Source: Comamonas sp009360615
GTDB lineage: Bacteria > Pseudomonadota > Gammaproteobacteria > Burkholderiales > Burkholderiaceae_C
DNA: 64,000 nt
Direction: 5' to 3' (one strand)
Assembly: GCF_035784015.1 (NCBI RefSeq)
Contig: NZ_JALKOW010000004.1
The notes below the pieces were generated by a model, which saw nothing but the letters and a program-made list of their open reading frames with translations, was not told where the DNA came from and searched no databases. Shown piece after piece: positions 18,871-28,649 of this stretch. The position numbers and the translations under genes are program-made. Position 1 is the first letter of the stretch, and every line of letters starts with the position of its first letter.

Positions 18871-19268
18871 ATACCCACACCTCCCTCGTGATTCCGGCCC
18901 ATGCGGTACAGGCAGGCCAGGAAATCCTGGCGCGCGTGGTTGCTCCGGTTCCAGGCGTCCACATTGCCTTGCTCTGTACCCCTGATGGCTTTGAGATTGC
19001 TGCGCTGCGCATTCGCAGCGAGTTGCCGACCGAGCGGCTGTCGGCCATGGCGGGCTCGCTGATGGCCATGGCCAGGGCCGTGGCCAACGAAATCGGTCAC
19101 CGGGATTGCAGGCGCCTGACCTTCGAGACGGAGTCAGGCACGGTGGTCTTCCAGGCGGTGAATGGCACCTTTCCGGCCGTTCTCTGTCTGGTGGTCGATC
19201 AGAACGCCTTGCTGGGTCGCGCGCTCTGGGCGGCCGGCGAGGTTGCCACAGGGTACCTGCCGCCTTGA
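18867..19268 (+). CDS. Roadblock/LC7 domain protein 1
   Basis: A 133-residue protein matching the roadblock/LC7 fold: an N-terminal helix, a central beta-hairpin (GVHIALLCTPDGFEIAAL), a long helix (LSAMAGSLMAMARAVANEI) and C-terminal strands. Bacterial roadblock dimers such as MglB act as GTPase activators or exchange factors for small Ras-like GTPases. It overlaps the GTPase gene by four bases, which argues for stoichiometric production. The family call rests on fold-pattern recognition, so it is somewhat less certain than the GTPase. Confidence 0.75.
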   Translation: MNTHTSLVIPAHAVQAGQEILARVVAPVPGVHIALLCTPDGFEIAALRIRSELPTERLSAMAGSLMAMARAVANEIGHRDCRRLTFETESGTVVFQAVNGTFPAVLCLVVDQNALLGRALWAAGEVATGYLPP

Positions 19269-19355
19269 CCGCAGGTGGGCAGGCGTTCTGAGTCCGAGCG
19301 AGTGCGCCTGCGGGCGCACGGGTTCCTTGTCTTGTTCTTTCAAAAAGGTGGATTT

Positions 19356-19715
19356 ATGGCCTCTATCCAGGATTGTCTGAATGCTTTGATGACCACCGAC
19401 GGCGCCGTCTGTGGCGCTCTGGTGGACAGCGCCAGCGGCATGCTGATGGGCAGCGCCGGAGGTGGCGTGGATATGGAGCTGGCTGCGGCCGGCAACACCG
19501 AGGTCGTGCGCGCCAAGGTCAAGACCATGCGCATGCTCAATCTCAACGACCAGATCGACGATATCCTGATCACCCTGGGCAAGCAATATCACATCATCCG
19601 TCCTGTGGCCGCCAATGACGGCGTGTTTTTCTACCTGGTGCTGGACAAGGCCCGCGCCAACCTGGCGCTGGCGCGCCGCAAGACTGCCGATGTGGAAAAG
19701 GAGCTCAAGCTCTGA
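19356..19715 (+). CDS. Roadblock/LC7 domain protein 2
   Basis: A 119-residue second roadblock-like protein with a different sequence from the first. ALVDSASGMLMGSAGG forms the central hairpin, followed by AAAGNTEVVRAKVKTMRML and strands ending in FFYLVLDKARANLALARRK. The start at 19356 follows AAGGTGGA; the in-frame upstream extension is not protein-like. It is separated from the preceding gene by 87 bases but still precedes the cassette terminator, so it belongs to the same transcript unless a local promoter exists. Confidence 0.75.
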   Translation: MASIQDCLNALMTTDGAVCGALVDSASGMLMGSAGGGVDMELAAAGNTEVVRAKVKTMRMLNLNDQIDDILITLGKQYHIIRPVAANDGVFFYLVLDKARANLALARRKTADVEKELKL

Positions 19716-19741
19716 GGTGCTGTCCTGGCACCTGTCCCCGG

Positions 19742-19767
19742 AGCCTGCCTTGCGCAGGCTTTGTTTT
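19742..19767 (+). terminator. Terminator of the GTPase/roadblock cassette
   Basis: A 7-bp stem (AGCCTGC with GCAGGCT, 5-base loop) is followed by TTGTTTT. It lies 27 bases after the second roadblock gene. Confidence 0.8.
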
Positions 19768-19836
19768 CGGGCAGGTCTGCACTGAAAAACTTTCATCGAA
19801 GGCCCCGAGAGGGGAACGGCGTGGCGCTGTCACAAT

Positions 19837-20793
19837 TTGTCGGTGCTGTCCGTTTTACTCATCACCTTTCCCTTCTTTGCACTGGTGGCTTGCGGCTTTG
19901 CCGCCACCTGGCGCGGCATTCTGCCCCAGTCGGCGATTGCGGGCCTCAATGCGTTCGTACTGTACTTCGCGCTGCCCTGCATGTTGTACCGCTTCGGCGC
20001 GCAGACACCGATTCATCAGCTGCTCGACATCAACGTCTCTGTGGTCTATCTGGTCTGTGCGGCGGTGATGGTGGGCGTGACCGTGCTGTTGACGCGCCGA
20101 CGCCTGGGCTGGAGCGATGCCGCGTTCGGCGCCCTGGTGGCCGCATTTCCCAACACCGGCTTCATGGGCGTGCCCATGCTGGCGGCACTGCTGGGCGCAC
20201 ACAGCGCCGGGCCGGTGATCGTGACCATGGCCATCGACATGGTCGTCACCACCTCGGCCTGCATTGCGCTGTCCCGGCTCGATCCGGCGGGGGGGCAAGG
20301 CGTCTGGCCGGCGGTGCGCAATTCGCTCAGGGGCATGGCAGCCAATCCCATGCCCTGGTCGATTCTGCTGGGCGGTCTGGCGTCGGCCATGGGCTGGGTA
20401 TTGCCCGGCCCCGTGGACAAGACCGTGGCCATGCTGGCCGCAGCGGCTTCGCCGGTGGCCCTGTTCACCATCGGGGCCGTGCTGGCGCGCTCGCAGATGA
20501 ACAGCCACGAACGCGTGGCTGCGAGGGACTATGTGCCGATCGCACTGGCCAAGCTGGTCGTCCATCCGCTGCTGGTCTGGTCCGTCGGACTGGCGGCGAT
20601 CGCCATGGGCTTACCGCTCCGGCACGAAACCCTGGTGGTGCTGGTGCTGCTGGCAGCCCTGCCTTCCGCCAGCAATGTCTCGCTGCTGACCGAGCGCTAC
20701 GGCGCCCACAGCGGTCGCATCGCCAGAATCATTCTGGTCTCCACCAGTCTGGCTTTCCTGACCTTCTCTGCCGCTGTGGCCCTGATGACCTAG
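19837..20793 (+). CDS. AEC-family (auxin efflux carrier type) transporter
   Basis: A 318-residue integral membrane protein with about ten hydrophobic segments in two five-helix halves, as in the AEC/BASS fold. Motifs typical of the family are visible: FALPCMLYR near residue 44, AFPNTGFMGVPM near 103, and LAALPSASNVSLL in the second half. Family members export organic acids or amino acids; no substrate can be assigned. The predicted start is a TTG at 19837, with GAGAGGGGAA about 20 bases upstream; a GTG two codons later is also possible. Confidence 0.88.
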   Translation: MSVLSVLLITFPFFALVACGFAATWRGILPQSAIAGLNAFVLYFALPCMLYRFGAQTPIHQLLDINVSVVYLVCAAVMVGVTVLLTRRRLGWSDAAFGALVAAFPNTGFMGVPMLAALLGAHSAGPVIVTMAIDMVVTTSACIALSRLDPAGGQGVWPAVRNSLRGMAANPMPWSILLGGLASAMGWVLPGPVDKTVAMLAAAASPVALFTIGAVLARSQMNSHERVAARDYVPIALAKLVVHPLLVWSVGLAAIAMGLPLRHETLVVLVLLAALPSASNVSLLTERYGAHSGRIARIILVSTSLAFLTFSAAVALMT

Positions 20794-20803
20794 CGAAAAC
20801 AAG

Positions 20804-20842
20804 AGCGGCTTGCGCAAGACCAGTCTGCGCAAGCCGCTGTTT
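20804..20842. terminator. Strong hairpin downstream of the AEC gene
   Basis: A perfect 13-bp inverted repeat (AGCGGCTTGCGCA and its complement, 20804-20816 and 20826-20838) with a 9-base loop lies 10 bases after the stop codon. It is followed by GTTT on the plus strand and by a T-rich stretch on the minus strand, so it may work in both directions between the convergent AEC and asparaginase genes. Confidence 0.7.
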
Positions 20843-20880
20843 CGGCTCAAAGCCGCCAATCAGGCACACCCCAACAAGGA

Positions 20881-20968
20881 GACACCGAGGAAGGGGCGTC
20901 CCGCACCGAGGGGGCCGTCCCCTTCCGAAGGGAGAGGGGGACGGCGCGAAGCGCCTCAGGGGGCGTGT
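20881..20968 (-). repeat. R1 palindromic repeat abutting the asparaginase 3' end
   Basis: One of four occurrences of a GC-rich palindromic intergenic element in this window. Its core arms are GCCGTCCCCTTCC and GGGAGAGGGGGACGGC around a GAA loop. Read in the sense of the asparaginase gene it starts directly after the stop codon with CCCCCTGAGGCGC. The same orientation relative to the upstream gene is seen in the other copies. Confidence 0.75.
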
Positions 20969-22090
20969 TTAATACTCCCAGAACATCCGCTGCAAATCCT
21001 TGGTGTTGGCGCCCTTGGTCAGCGCCAGCATGGTCAGCAGGCGTGCTTTTTCGGGGCGCATGTCGTGGGCGACCACCCAGTCGTACTTGTCGTCGGGTTG
21101 CTCGGCGTTGCGCAGCACAAAGCCGTACGGCACGCGTGCAGAACGCACGATGAGCACGCCCTTGCCACGTGCATCCTGCAGCGGCTTGACCATGCGGTCT
21201 GCGACCGAGCCATTGCCGGTGCCGGCATGGATGATGGCCTTTGCGCCGGCATCCACCAGGGCGTTCACGGCCGTGGGCTGGACGCTGCCATAGGCATAGA
21301 CGATGTCTACCTGAGGCAGCTTGTCGATGTTGTCGATATTGAACTCGGAGTTCATGGTGTGGCGCTTGACGGGGGCGCGGAACCAGTAGTTCTTGCCCTC
21401 GACCACCATGCCCAGCGGACCCCACTGGCTCTTGAAGGCAGCGGTCTGGATGTTGATGTCCTTGTTCACATCGCGGGCGGTGTTGATCTCGTCATTCATG
21501 GTGACGAAGACGCCCTTGCCCCTGGCGTCCTTGGAGCCCGCCACACTGACGGCGTTGACCAGGTTCAGCGCGCCATCGGCGGACAGGGCCGTGCCCGGTC
21601 GCATGCTGCCGACCACGGCAATGGGCTTGTCGGTGTGCACGGTCAGGCTCAGGAAGTAGGCGGTCTCGGCCAGCGTGTCCGTGCCGTGCGTGATGACGAT
21701 GCCATCCACATCCGACTGCTTGGACAGTTGCGAGACGCGCTTGGCCAGGGTCAGCAGGTTGTCGTTGGTGAAGCTCTCGGAAGCGATCTGGAACACCTGC
21801 TCGCCGCGCACGTTGGCGATCTGGGTCAGCTCGGGCAGGCCGGCCAGGAGCTTGTCCACAGGGACCTTGGCGGCCGTGTAGGTGGCGCTGTTGACGGTCG
21901 AGGCACCTGCACCCGCTATCGTGCCGCCCGTGGCCAGCACCACCACATTGGGCTTGGCCGTCTGAGCCTGGGCCGCCTGGGCGGCCGCCGGCGACGCATC
22001 CTGCGCCAGGGCTGCGCCGGGGGCGGAGAAAATGCCCAGAACGGCGATGGTGGCGGCCAGCAAGGACTGGCGGAAGACTTGTTTTTGCAT
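20969..22090 (-). CDS. ansB: Type II (periplasmic) L-asparaginase / glutaminase-asparaginase
   Basis: A 373-residue protein with a Sec signal peptide (cleavage probably after ALA) and an Ala/Gln-rich linker before the mature domain. The first catalytic Thr lies in VVLATGGTIAGAGAS. The second Thr-Asp pair is in THGTDTLAETAYFL, and GSMRPGTALSADG follows. It hydrolyses asparagine (possibly also glutamine) in the periplasm, supplying aspartate and ammonium. The start at 22090 was chosen for the signal peptide; upstream in-frame codons add a non-signal tail. Whether glutamine is a good substrate cannot be read here. Confidence 0.93.
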   Translation of the reverse strand: MQKQVFRQSLLAATIAVLGIFSAPGAALAQDASPAAAQAAQAQTAKPNVVVLATGGTIAGAGASTVNSATYTAAKVPVDKLLAGLPELTQIANVRGEQVFQIASESFTNDNLLTLAKRVSQLSKQSDVDGIVITHGTDTLAETAYFLSLTVHTDKPIAVVGSMRPGTALSADGALNLVNAVSVAGSKDARGKGVFVTMNDEINTARDVNKDINIQTAAFKSQWGPLGMVVEGKNYWFRAPVKRHTMNSEFNIDNIDKLPQVDIVYAYGSVQPTAVNALVDAGAKAIIHAGTGNGSVADRMVKPLQDARGKGVLIVRSARVPYGFVLRNAEQPDDKYDWVVAHDMRPEKARLLTMLALTKGANTKDLQRMFWEY

Positions 22091-22220
22091 GAAGTAGTGC
22101 TCCGTGATTGAATGAAACGGCCTCTTGTGGAGCCGAGCCTCACACCATGCAATAGCCATGCCGTTTTGCCCATTCGCGCAAATCCCGATGGATTTGCCAG
22201 GCAGCTGCGGTTTATATAAA

Positions 22221-22266
22221 TTGATAGCTGTCAGCGCTTATGGGTAAAGGGTTGAAGACTTAAAAC
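22221..22266 (-). repeat. R2 repeat downstream of priA
   Basis: A short form of the second dispersed family. In the sense of priA it reads ...CATAAGCGCTGACAGCTATCAA, sharing the AAGCGCT...CAGCTAT arms with the copy at 40796-40832 and related to the longer copies at 34716 and 56000. It begins about 20 bases after the priA stop codon. Confidence 0.55.
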
Positions 22267-22285
22267 CCTTATGCTTCTGACGGCT

Positions 22286-24460
<2,175 letters not shown>

Positions 24461-24544
24461 GGGGTGGAGTGAGGGAAGGCGCTGCCGGGTCAGCAGTTCC
24501 TCAGAGCTATAGCAGATTTTGAGGCCTGCCAAGGCTTTGCGCTC

Positions 24545-24553
24545 TGTGGATAA
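24545..24553 (-). promoter_or_regulatory. DnaA box 1, perfect TTATCCACA
   Basis: The minus strand reads TTATCCACA, the high-affinity DnaA box consensus. It lies 85 bases upstream of the priA start, within its likely promoter. DnaA binding is inferred. Confidence 0.6.
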
Positions 24554-24732
24554 CTTTGTGAGGAAAAATATGCGCCAATGCTGCAGGCCGGTCCGGTTCA
24601 TATCCGGAAGTCTTCGGGAACCCTGGAGGTTGGGGTAATTAATATATGGAAAACAAATACTTATGGGAGATCTTGGCGCTTCGGGAGGATCGGCCGGCAG
24701 GGATGTGCCGGCGGAGTCTGCTTCGCCAGATC

Positions 24733-24741
24733 TGTGCATAA
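24733..24741 (-). promoter_or_regulatory. DnaA box 2, TTATGCACA
   Basis: The minus strand reads TTATGCACA, matching the TTATNCACA consensus. It has the same orientation as the other two boxes and lies midway between them. Confidence 0.5.
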
Positions 24742-24882
24742 ATCAGGTGATGAGGCACTGTCAACCGAGAAGCTCCCTAAACTTAACTGCGCGCAAACCA
24801 TGGTGCAAAGTGCTTAACTTCTCAAAAAAATAGCAGTAATGCAAGCAGCCGCGAGACCTGATGCCTCCTCGGATCATCCACA

Positions 24883-24891
24883 TGTGGATAA
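24883..24891 (-). promoter_or_regulatory. DnaA box 3, perfect TTATCCACA
   Basis: The minus strand reads TTATCCACA. It sits 28 bases from the T-tract of the hemE terminator, in the same orientation as boxes 1 and 2. Confidence 0.6.
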
Positions 24892-24918
24892 CTTCCTTCA
24901 ATCGAGGTCGGCGCCAGT

Positions 24919-24952
24919 GAAAAAATAAAAAAGCGCCAAACACGGTTGGCGC
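24919..24952 (-). terminator. Rho-independent terminator downstream of hemE
   Basis: A 7-bp stem (GCGCCAA with TTGGCGC, 6-base loop) is followed on the minus strand by TTTTTTATTTTTTC. It lies about 165 bases past the hemE stop codon and just beyond the TAA that closes the in-frame extension after hemE. Confidence 0.85.
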
Positions 24953-25118
24953 CATATTTTGGGTTTTTTGCCGCTTATTGCTTATGAATCAATGACTTGC
25001 TACGATTCTTGTGCGTCGCGAGCCAAGGATTGTCGTCGAATAACCACTTGATCTGCTTGGGCGATACGGCCTCTTGGTGCGGCAGCAATGCCCAGGAAGG
25101 CGATTGCTGCCGCTGATA

Positions 25119-26234
25119 TCAGCCCTGCGCGCGCTGCAGGCGCGAGTGCGTGTGCACTGCCTCGACCAAGGCGGCCACATGTTCGGGCGGGGTGAACTGG
25201 CTGATGCCATGCCCCAGATTGAAGATGTGGGTGGGGCCTGTGGTGCCGGTGTCGGTATGCGGCTTGCCGAAACTGTCCAGAACGGCACGGGCCTGGGCGG
25301 CGACCTGCTCTGGCGCGGCAAACAGCACATTGGGGTCGATATTGCCCTGCAGCGCCTTGCCGGGGCCGCCGACCTCGCCGCCCACGATGGCACGAGCCTT
25401 GCCCAGATTGGCCGTCCAGTCCAGACCCAGTACTTCGCAGTCGATGTCCTTCATGTCGGCCAGCCAGATGCCCCCGCCCTTGGTGAAGACGATGCGGGGC
25501 ACATCGGTGCCGTCCACACCGGTGCGCTTGAGCCGTGACAGCACGCGCCTGGTATAGGCCAGGCTGAACTCCTGGAAGGCGCCGTCGGCCAGCACACCGC
25601 CCCAGCTGTCGAAAATCATCACGGCCTGGGCGCCGGCATCGATCTGGGCGTTCAGGTAGGCGGCCACGCTGTCGGCGTTGACCTCCAGGATGCGGTGCAT
25701 CAGGTCGGGGCGCGAGTACATCAGCGACTTGACGGTACGGTAGTCGTCGCTGCCCTTGCCCTCGGTCATGTAGCAGGCCAGTGTCCAGGGGCTGCCCGAG
25801 AAGCCGATCAGGGGCACTCGGCCCCTGAGCTCCTTGCGGATATTGGTGACCGCGTCAAACACATAGCGCAGCTTGTCCATGTCGGGTACGGCCAGCTCGG
25901 CCACGGCGGCTTCGTCGCGCACCACCTTGGCGAAGCGCGGGCCTTCGCCTTCGGCGAACGACAGTCCCAGGCCCATGGCGTCGGGCACGGTCAGGATGTC
26001 GCTGAACAGGATGGCGGCGTCCAGAGGGAAGCGATCCAGCGGCTGCAGGGTCACCTCGGTGGCGTAGTCCACGTTGGTCGCCAGACCCATGAAGCTGCCG
26101 GCCTTGGCACGGGTGGCCTTGTATTCAGGCAGGTAGCGTCCCGCCTGGCGCATCAGCCACAGGGGCGTGTAGTCAGTAGCCTGGCGACGGCATGCGCGCA
26201 GGAAGGTGTCATTGGTCAGGGGGGCGAAACTCAT
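25119..26234 (-). CDS. hemE: Uroporphyrinogen decarboxylase
   Basis: Catalyses the four decarboxylations of uroporphyrinogen III to coproporphyrinogen III in haem synthesis, in the cytoplasm. The 371 residues are typical. The N-terminal active-site signature PLWLMRQAGRYLPEY is complete, the substrate Asp lies in FSDILTVPDAMGLGL, and GFSGSPWTLACYM follows. The start MSFAPLTNDTFLRA is the conserved N terminus. The gene is divergent from the OlsB-like acyltransferase. An in-frame open stretch of 47 codons follows the TGA stop; see findings. Confidence 0.97.
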   Translation of the reverse strand: MSFAPLTNDTFLRACRRQATDYTPLWLMRQAGRYLPEYKATRAKAGSFMGLATNVDYATEVTLQPLDRFPLDAAILFSDILTVPDAMGLGLSFAEGEGPRFAKVVRDEAAVAELAVPDMDKLRYVFDAVTNIRKELRGRVPLIGFSGSPWTLACYMTEGKGSDDYRTVKSLMYSRPDLMHRILEVNADSVAAYLNAQIDAGAQAVMIFDSWGGVLADGAFQEFSLAYTRRVLSRLKRTGVDGTDVPRIVFTKGGGIWLADMKDIDCEVLGLDWTANLGKARAIVGGEVGGPGKALQGNIDPNVLFAAPEQVAAQARAVLDSFGKPHTDTGTTGPTHIFNLGHGISQFTPPEHVAALVEAVHTHSRLQRAQG

Positions 26235-26451
26235 GCGCTGATTGTCGCCCACTCCGGCTTTCCCATTCACCATAATCCCGAGCAGCAATTCAGCTCTCTG
26301 TGCAGGGATGGCGGCTGCCACGACATGTCATGCAACCGTCATCCAAGTGTCGCGCCGGATTCATCTGCGTTTTCCACAATGACGGCACGCAGACACACCG
26401 CGTGGCACAGGCAGGCCGCCAACTGCGTCCAACACCGAGAGGAAAGCAGAC

Positions 26452-27318
26452 ATGAGGCATCCCGAGATTCTTGATGCGCTGAAGGGCCAGAGCATCGCGA
26501 CGACACCGTCATCGGCTCCCTCGCTTTCCCATCGCCCCGCCAGTCCCGCACACGCTGCAGCGCCCGCCTTGCGCCTGCAGGTGCGCTGGGCCCGTCATCT
26601 GGACGAGGTCAGACAGGCTCAGCGCCTGCGCTACCAGATCTTTGCCGAGGAAATGGGGGCCGTGCTGCAGACGCCCGTGGCGGGTCACGACATCGACGCC
26701 TTTGACGACTTCTGCGAGCATCTGATGGTCTGCGATGAAGAACAGAACAAGGTGATTGGCACCTATCGCTTGCTGACCCCTGCCCAGGCCCGGCGTGCCG
26801 GCGGGCTGTACAGCGATCAGGAGTTCGATCTCTCGCCCATCAATGCCTGGCGTTCGCGGATGGTCGAGCTGGGGCGCAGTTGCGTGCATGCAGAGCATCG
26901 CCAGGGCGGAGTGATCCTCGCGCTCTGGGGCGCACTGGCCGAATTCATGCAGCGCAACCAGCTGGAGGCCATGGTGGGCTGCGCCAGCATTCCCATGCAG
27001 TACCCTGGTCTGGCCCATGGCGAAGGCCCGGCACGCATCTGGCAGCAGCTGCGCCAGAGCCATCTGGCAGAGTCCGAGTTGCAGGTGCGCCCGCGGGTGG
27101 CCTTGCCCGAGGAGCTGGCATGCATCAGCAATGTCTCGGCGGATGCGCTGAAGGTCGAGCCGCCGGCGCTGATCCAGGGCTACCTGCGTGCCGGCGCCAA
27201 GGTGCTGGGAGCTCCGGCCTGGGACAGTGACTTCAATACTGCCGATCTGCCCATCATGATGCGCATGCAGGACCTGCCTTCTCGCTATCGCCGGCTGTTC
27301 GGACGCATGAAGGCCTGA
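26452..27318 (+). CDS. OlsB/hemolysin-like GNAT N-acyltransferase
   Basis: A 288-residue acyltransferase of the autoinducer-synthase-like GNAT group that includes ornithine-lipid OlsB and so-called hemolysin homologues. Visible landmarks are RLRYQIFAEEMGAVL near residue 60, FDDFCEHLMVCDE, GTYRLLTP and the SRMVELGRSCVHAEHR segment. It probably transfers a 3-hydroxyacyl group from acyl-ACP to an amino group, for example of ornithine, to form a lyso-aminolipid. No O-acyltransferase (olsA type) gene lies next to it, so the lipid product is inferred only. GAGAGGAA precedes the ATG. Confidence 0.83.
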   Translation: MRHPEILDALKGQSIATTPSSAPSLSHRPASPAHAAAPALRLQVRWARHLDEVRQAQRLRYQIFAEEMGAVLQTPVAGHDIDAFDDFCEHLMVCDEEQNKVIGTYRLLTPAQARRAGGLYSDQEFDLSPINAWRSRMVELGRSCVHAEHRQGGVILALWGALAEFMQRNQLEAMVGCASIPMQYPGLAHGEGPARIWQQLRQSHLAESELQVRPRVALPEELACISNVSADALKVEPPALIQGYLRAGAKVLGAPAWDSDFNTADLPIMMRMQDLPSRYRRLFGRMKA

Positions 27319-27332
27319 GGCGGGAGCAGGCA

Positions 27333-27368
27333 GCAAAAAGCCTGCGGCCGGTGTCGCAGGCTTTTTGC
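27333..27368. terminator. Bidirectional terminator
   Basis: A perfect 14-bp stem (GCAAAAAGCCTGCG and complement, 8-base loop) with A- and T-tracts on the two arms. It lies between two convergent genes and can serve both. Confidence 0.9.
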
Positions 27369-27381
27369 ATGGCCGCGCTGG

Positions 27382-27897
27382 CTACGCGACGTGGCTGGGC
27401 TCATCTTCCAGGCCTTCGGCAAACAGGCCCAGCGCCGTGACCATCAGGCCCAGCATGAGGAAGGCGTAGGCCGCAATGGACAGCACCAGGCTCATGCTGT
27501 AGCCCCACTGGAGAACCGAGCAGGCCCATTCCCAGGAGACATAGACAGCGGAACACTGGTTGCTGGCAGGCATGTGCACATACCAGGTGACGGCGATCCA
27601 CATCAGGACCAGCATCACCACCGTGGTGCGCAGCTTGTGCGAAGGTGTCTGGTCCATGTTCTTGAGCAGGACCAGCGGGATGGCTCCGCCCCAGACGAAC
27701 ATCATCAGCCAGCTGAAGGCCGGCACCTGCGCCAGGACCTGTTGCAGCCAGTGCATCTTGGGCATGCTGTTGATGCTGGCCAGGACGTCCCAGGCAAAGG
27801 GCAGGGCCAGGCCGGCGATGGCCAGGCTGGCCAGCGCCAGTGCACGCCACAGGCAAAGGCGTTTGTGAGACGGCTGGTGGATAAGGTTGGCATGCAT
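27382..27897 (-). CDS. Four-helix inner-membrane protein, unknown function
   Basis: A 171-residue protein with a basic N terminus and four hydrophobic segments at about residues 20-40, 58-78, 90-108 and 130-160, ending in an acidic tail (LFAEGLEDEPSHVA). I do not recognise the family. Two Cys sit in the loop before the last helix (NQCSAVYVSWEWACSV), apparently periplasmic, and could form a disulfide. It is transcribed alone. Confidence 0.72.
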   Translation of the reverse strand: MHANLIHQPSHKRLCLWRALALASLAIAGLALPFAWDVLASINSMPKMHWLQQVLAQVPAFSWLMMFVWGGAIPLVLLKNMDQTPSHKLRTTVVMLVLMWIAVTWYVHMPASNQCSAVYVSWEWACSVLQWGYSMSLVLSIAAYAFLMLGLMVTALGLFAEGLEDEPSHVA

Positions 27898-28231
27898 GGC
27901 TCACCTCCTGTGCAGTTCAGGCTGTCCGCAGCAGTCAACGGGGCAAGGCTGGCAAAGGCTGGAAACTGCGGTTGCGCCTGGCTTGTGGGCAGTTCCAGTC
28001 TAGAGCGTTTGTCCGCTTTGTGCCATAGGTGCTGGGCTCCTGCTTGGAGTCGCGTTCCAGCGCGAATCGAAGCCAGACCAGAACCCGCCGGTTTGACAGG
28101 GCAAGGCCGGTGTGTGCCGAGTCGTAAAGTTGATTGCGCCAGGTTCATGAAACCCGCCGACTCTGGCTTCTGCCGGCCCCCGGGACTAAGCTTGGTCTGC
28201 TCGACTCGGGGCACTGGGCAAAGGAGTTCTT
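27898..28231. other. Divergent intergenic region without a gene
   Basis: 334 bases between the four-helix membrane protein and the VOC protein, which diverge here. It must contain both promoters. I see an AAAGGAG ribosome-binding site just before the VOC start but no repeat or RNA structure that stands out. Confidence 0.5.
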
Positions 28232-28618
28232 ATGCTGAGCCAATCTGCTGTGACGACGATGCTGCCGGTCATGGATCTGGCGCGGGCTCGCGCTTTCTAC
28301 GAGGAATGCCTGGGTCTGCAGCCCGGTGAGTTGCGACCCGACGGGAAATTTGTCTATCGGGTGGGCGGCAGCGCCCTGGCCCTGTTTCCCAGACCAGGCG
28401 GCACCAAGGCCGAGCACACGGCCATCAGCTTCCAGGTGTCCGATATCGCCGCGAGCATTCGGGAACTGAAAAACCGGGGCGTGGTGTTTGAAGACTATGA
28501 CTTTCCCGATTTCAAGACCGTCGACCATGTCTGCGTGCTGGGGGCCGAGAAAGCCGCCTGGTTCAAGGACACGGAAGGCAATTACCTCTGCCTGCACGAA
28601 GATCTGCAGCAGGAATGA
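28232..28618 (+). CDS. VOC-superfamily (glyoxalase-like) protein
   Basis: A 128-residue single vicinal-oxygen-chelate module in two beta-alpha-beta-beta-beta halves. The first half is PVMDLARARAFYEECLGL; the second is HTAISFQVSDIAASIRELKNRG, ending in FKDTEGNYLCLHE. Potential metal ligands His (AEHTAI) and Glu (CLHE) are present. Members include glyoxalases, dioxygenases and resistance proteins; the substrate is unknown. GGAGTTCTT precedes the ATG at a good distance. The 3' end is convergent with the DsbD-type gene, 31 bases away. Confidence 0.85.
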   Translation: MLSQSAVTTMLPVMDLARARAFYEECLGLQPGELRPDGKFVYRVGGSALALFPRPGGTKAEHTAISFQVSDIAASIRELKNRGVVFEDYDFPDFKTVDHVCVLGAEKAAWFKDTEGNYLCLHEDLQQE

Positions 28619-28649
28619 GGGGGCGCAGCGCCCGGCACGCAGGGGCGGC

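Larger units (their letters stand above)
24461..25118. other. AT-rich non-coding region with DnaA boxes between priA and hemE
   Basis: 658 bases with no convincing protein gene apart from a possible hemE read-through frame at its right end. It is clearly more AT-rich than its neighbours. It holds an AT stretch (GTAATTAATATATGG, around 24634-24649), three consensus DnaA boxes and the hemE terminator. The part nearest priA must include the priA promoter. The layout resembles a replication-control region; see findings. Confidence 0.6.

Noticed and set aside
24461..25118. Classical hemE-linked oriC as in Caulobacter
   Set aside because: There the origin lies upstream of hemE; here the boxes lie downstream of it and no DnaA gene is present. 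Kept only as a DnaA-box cluster.
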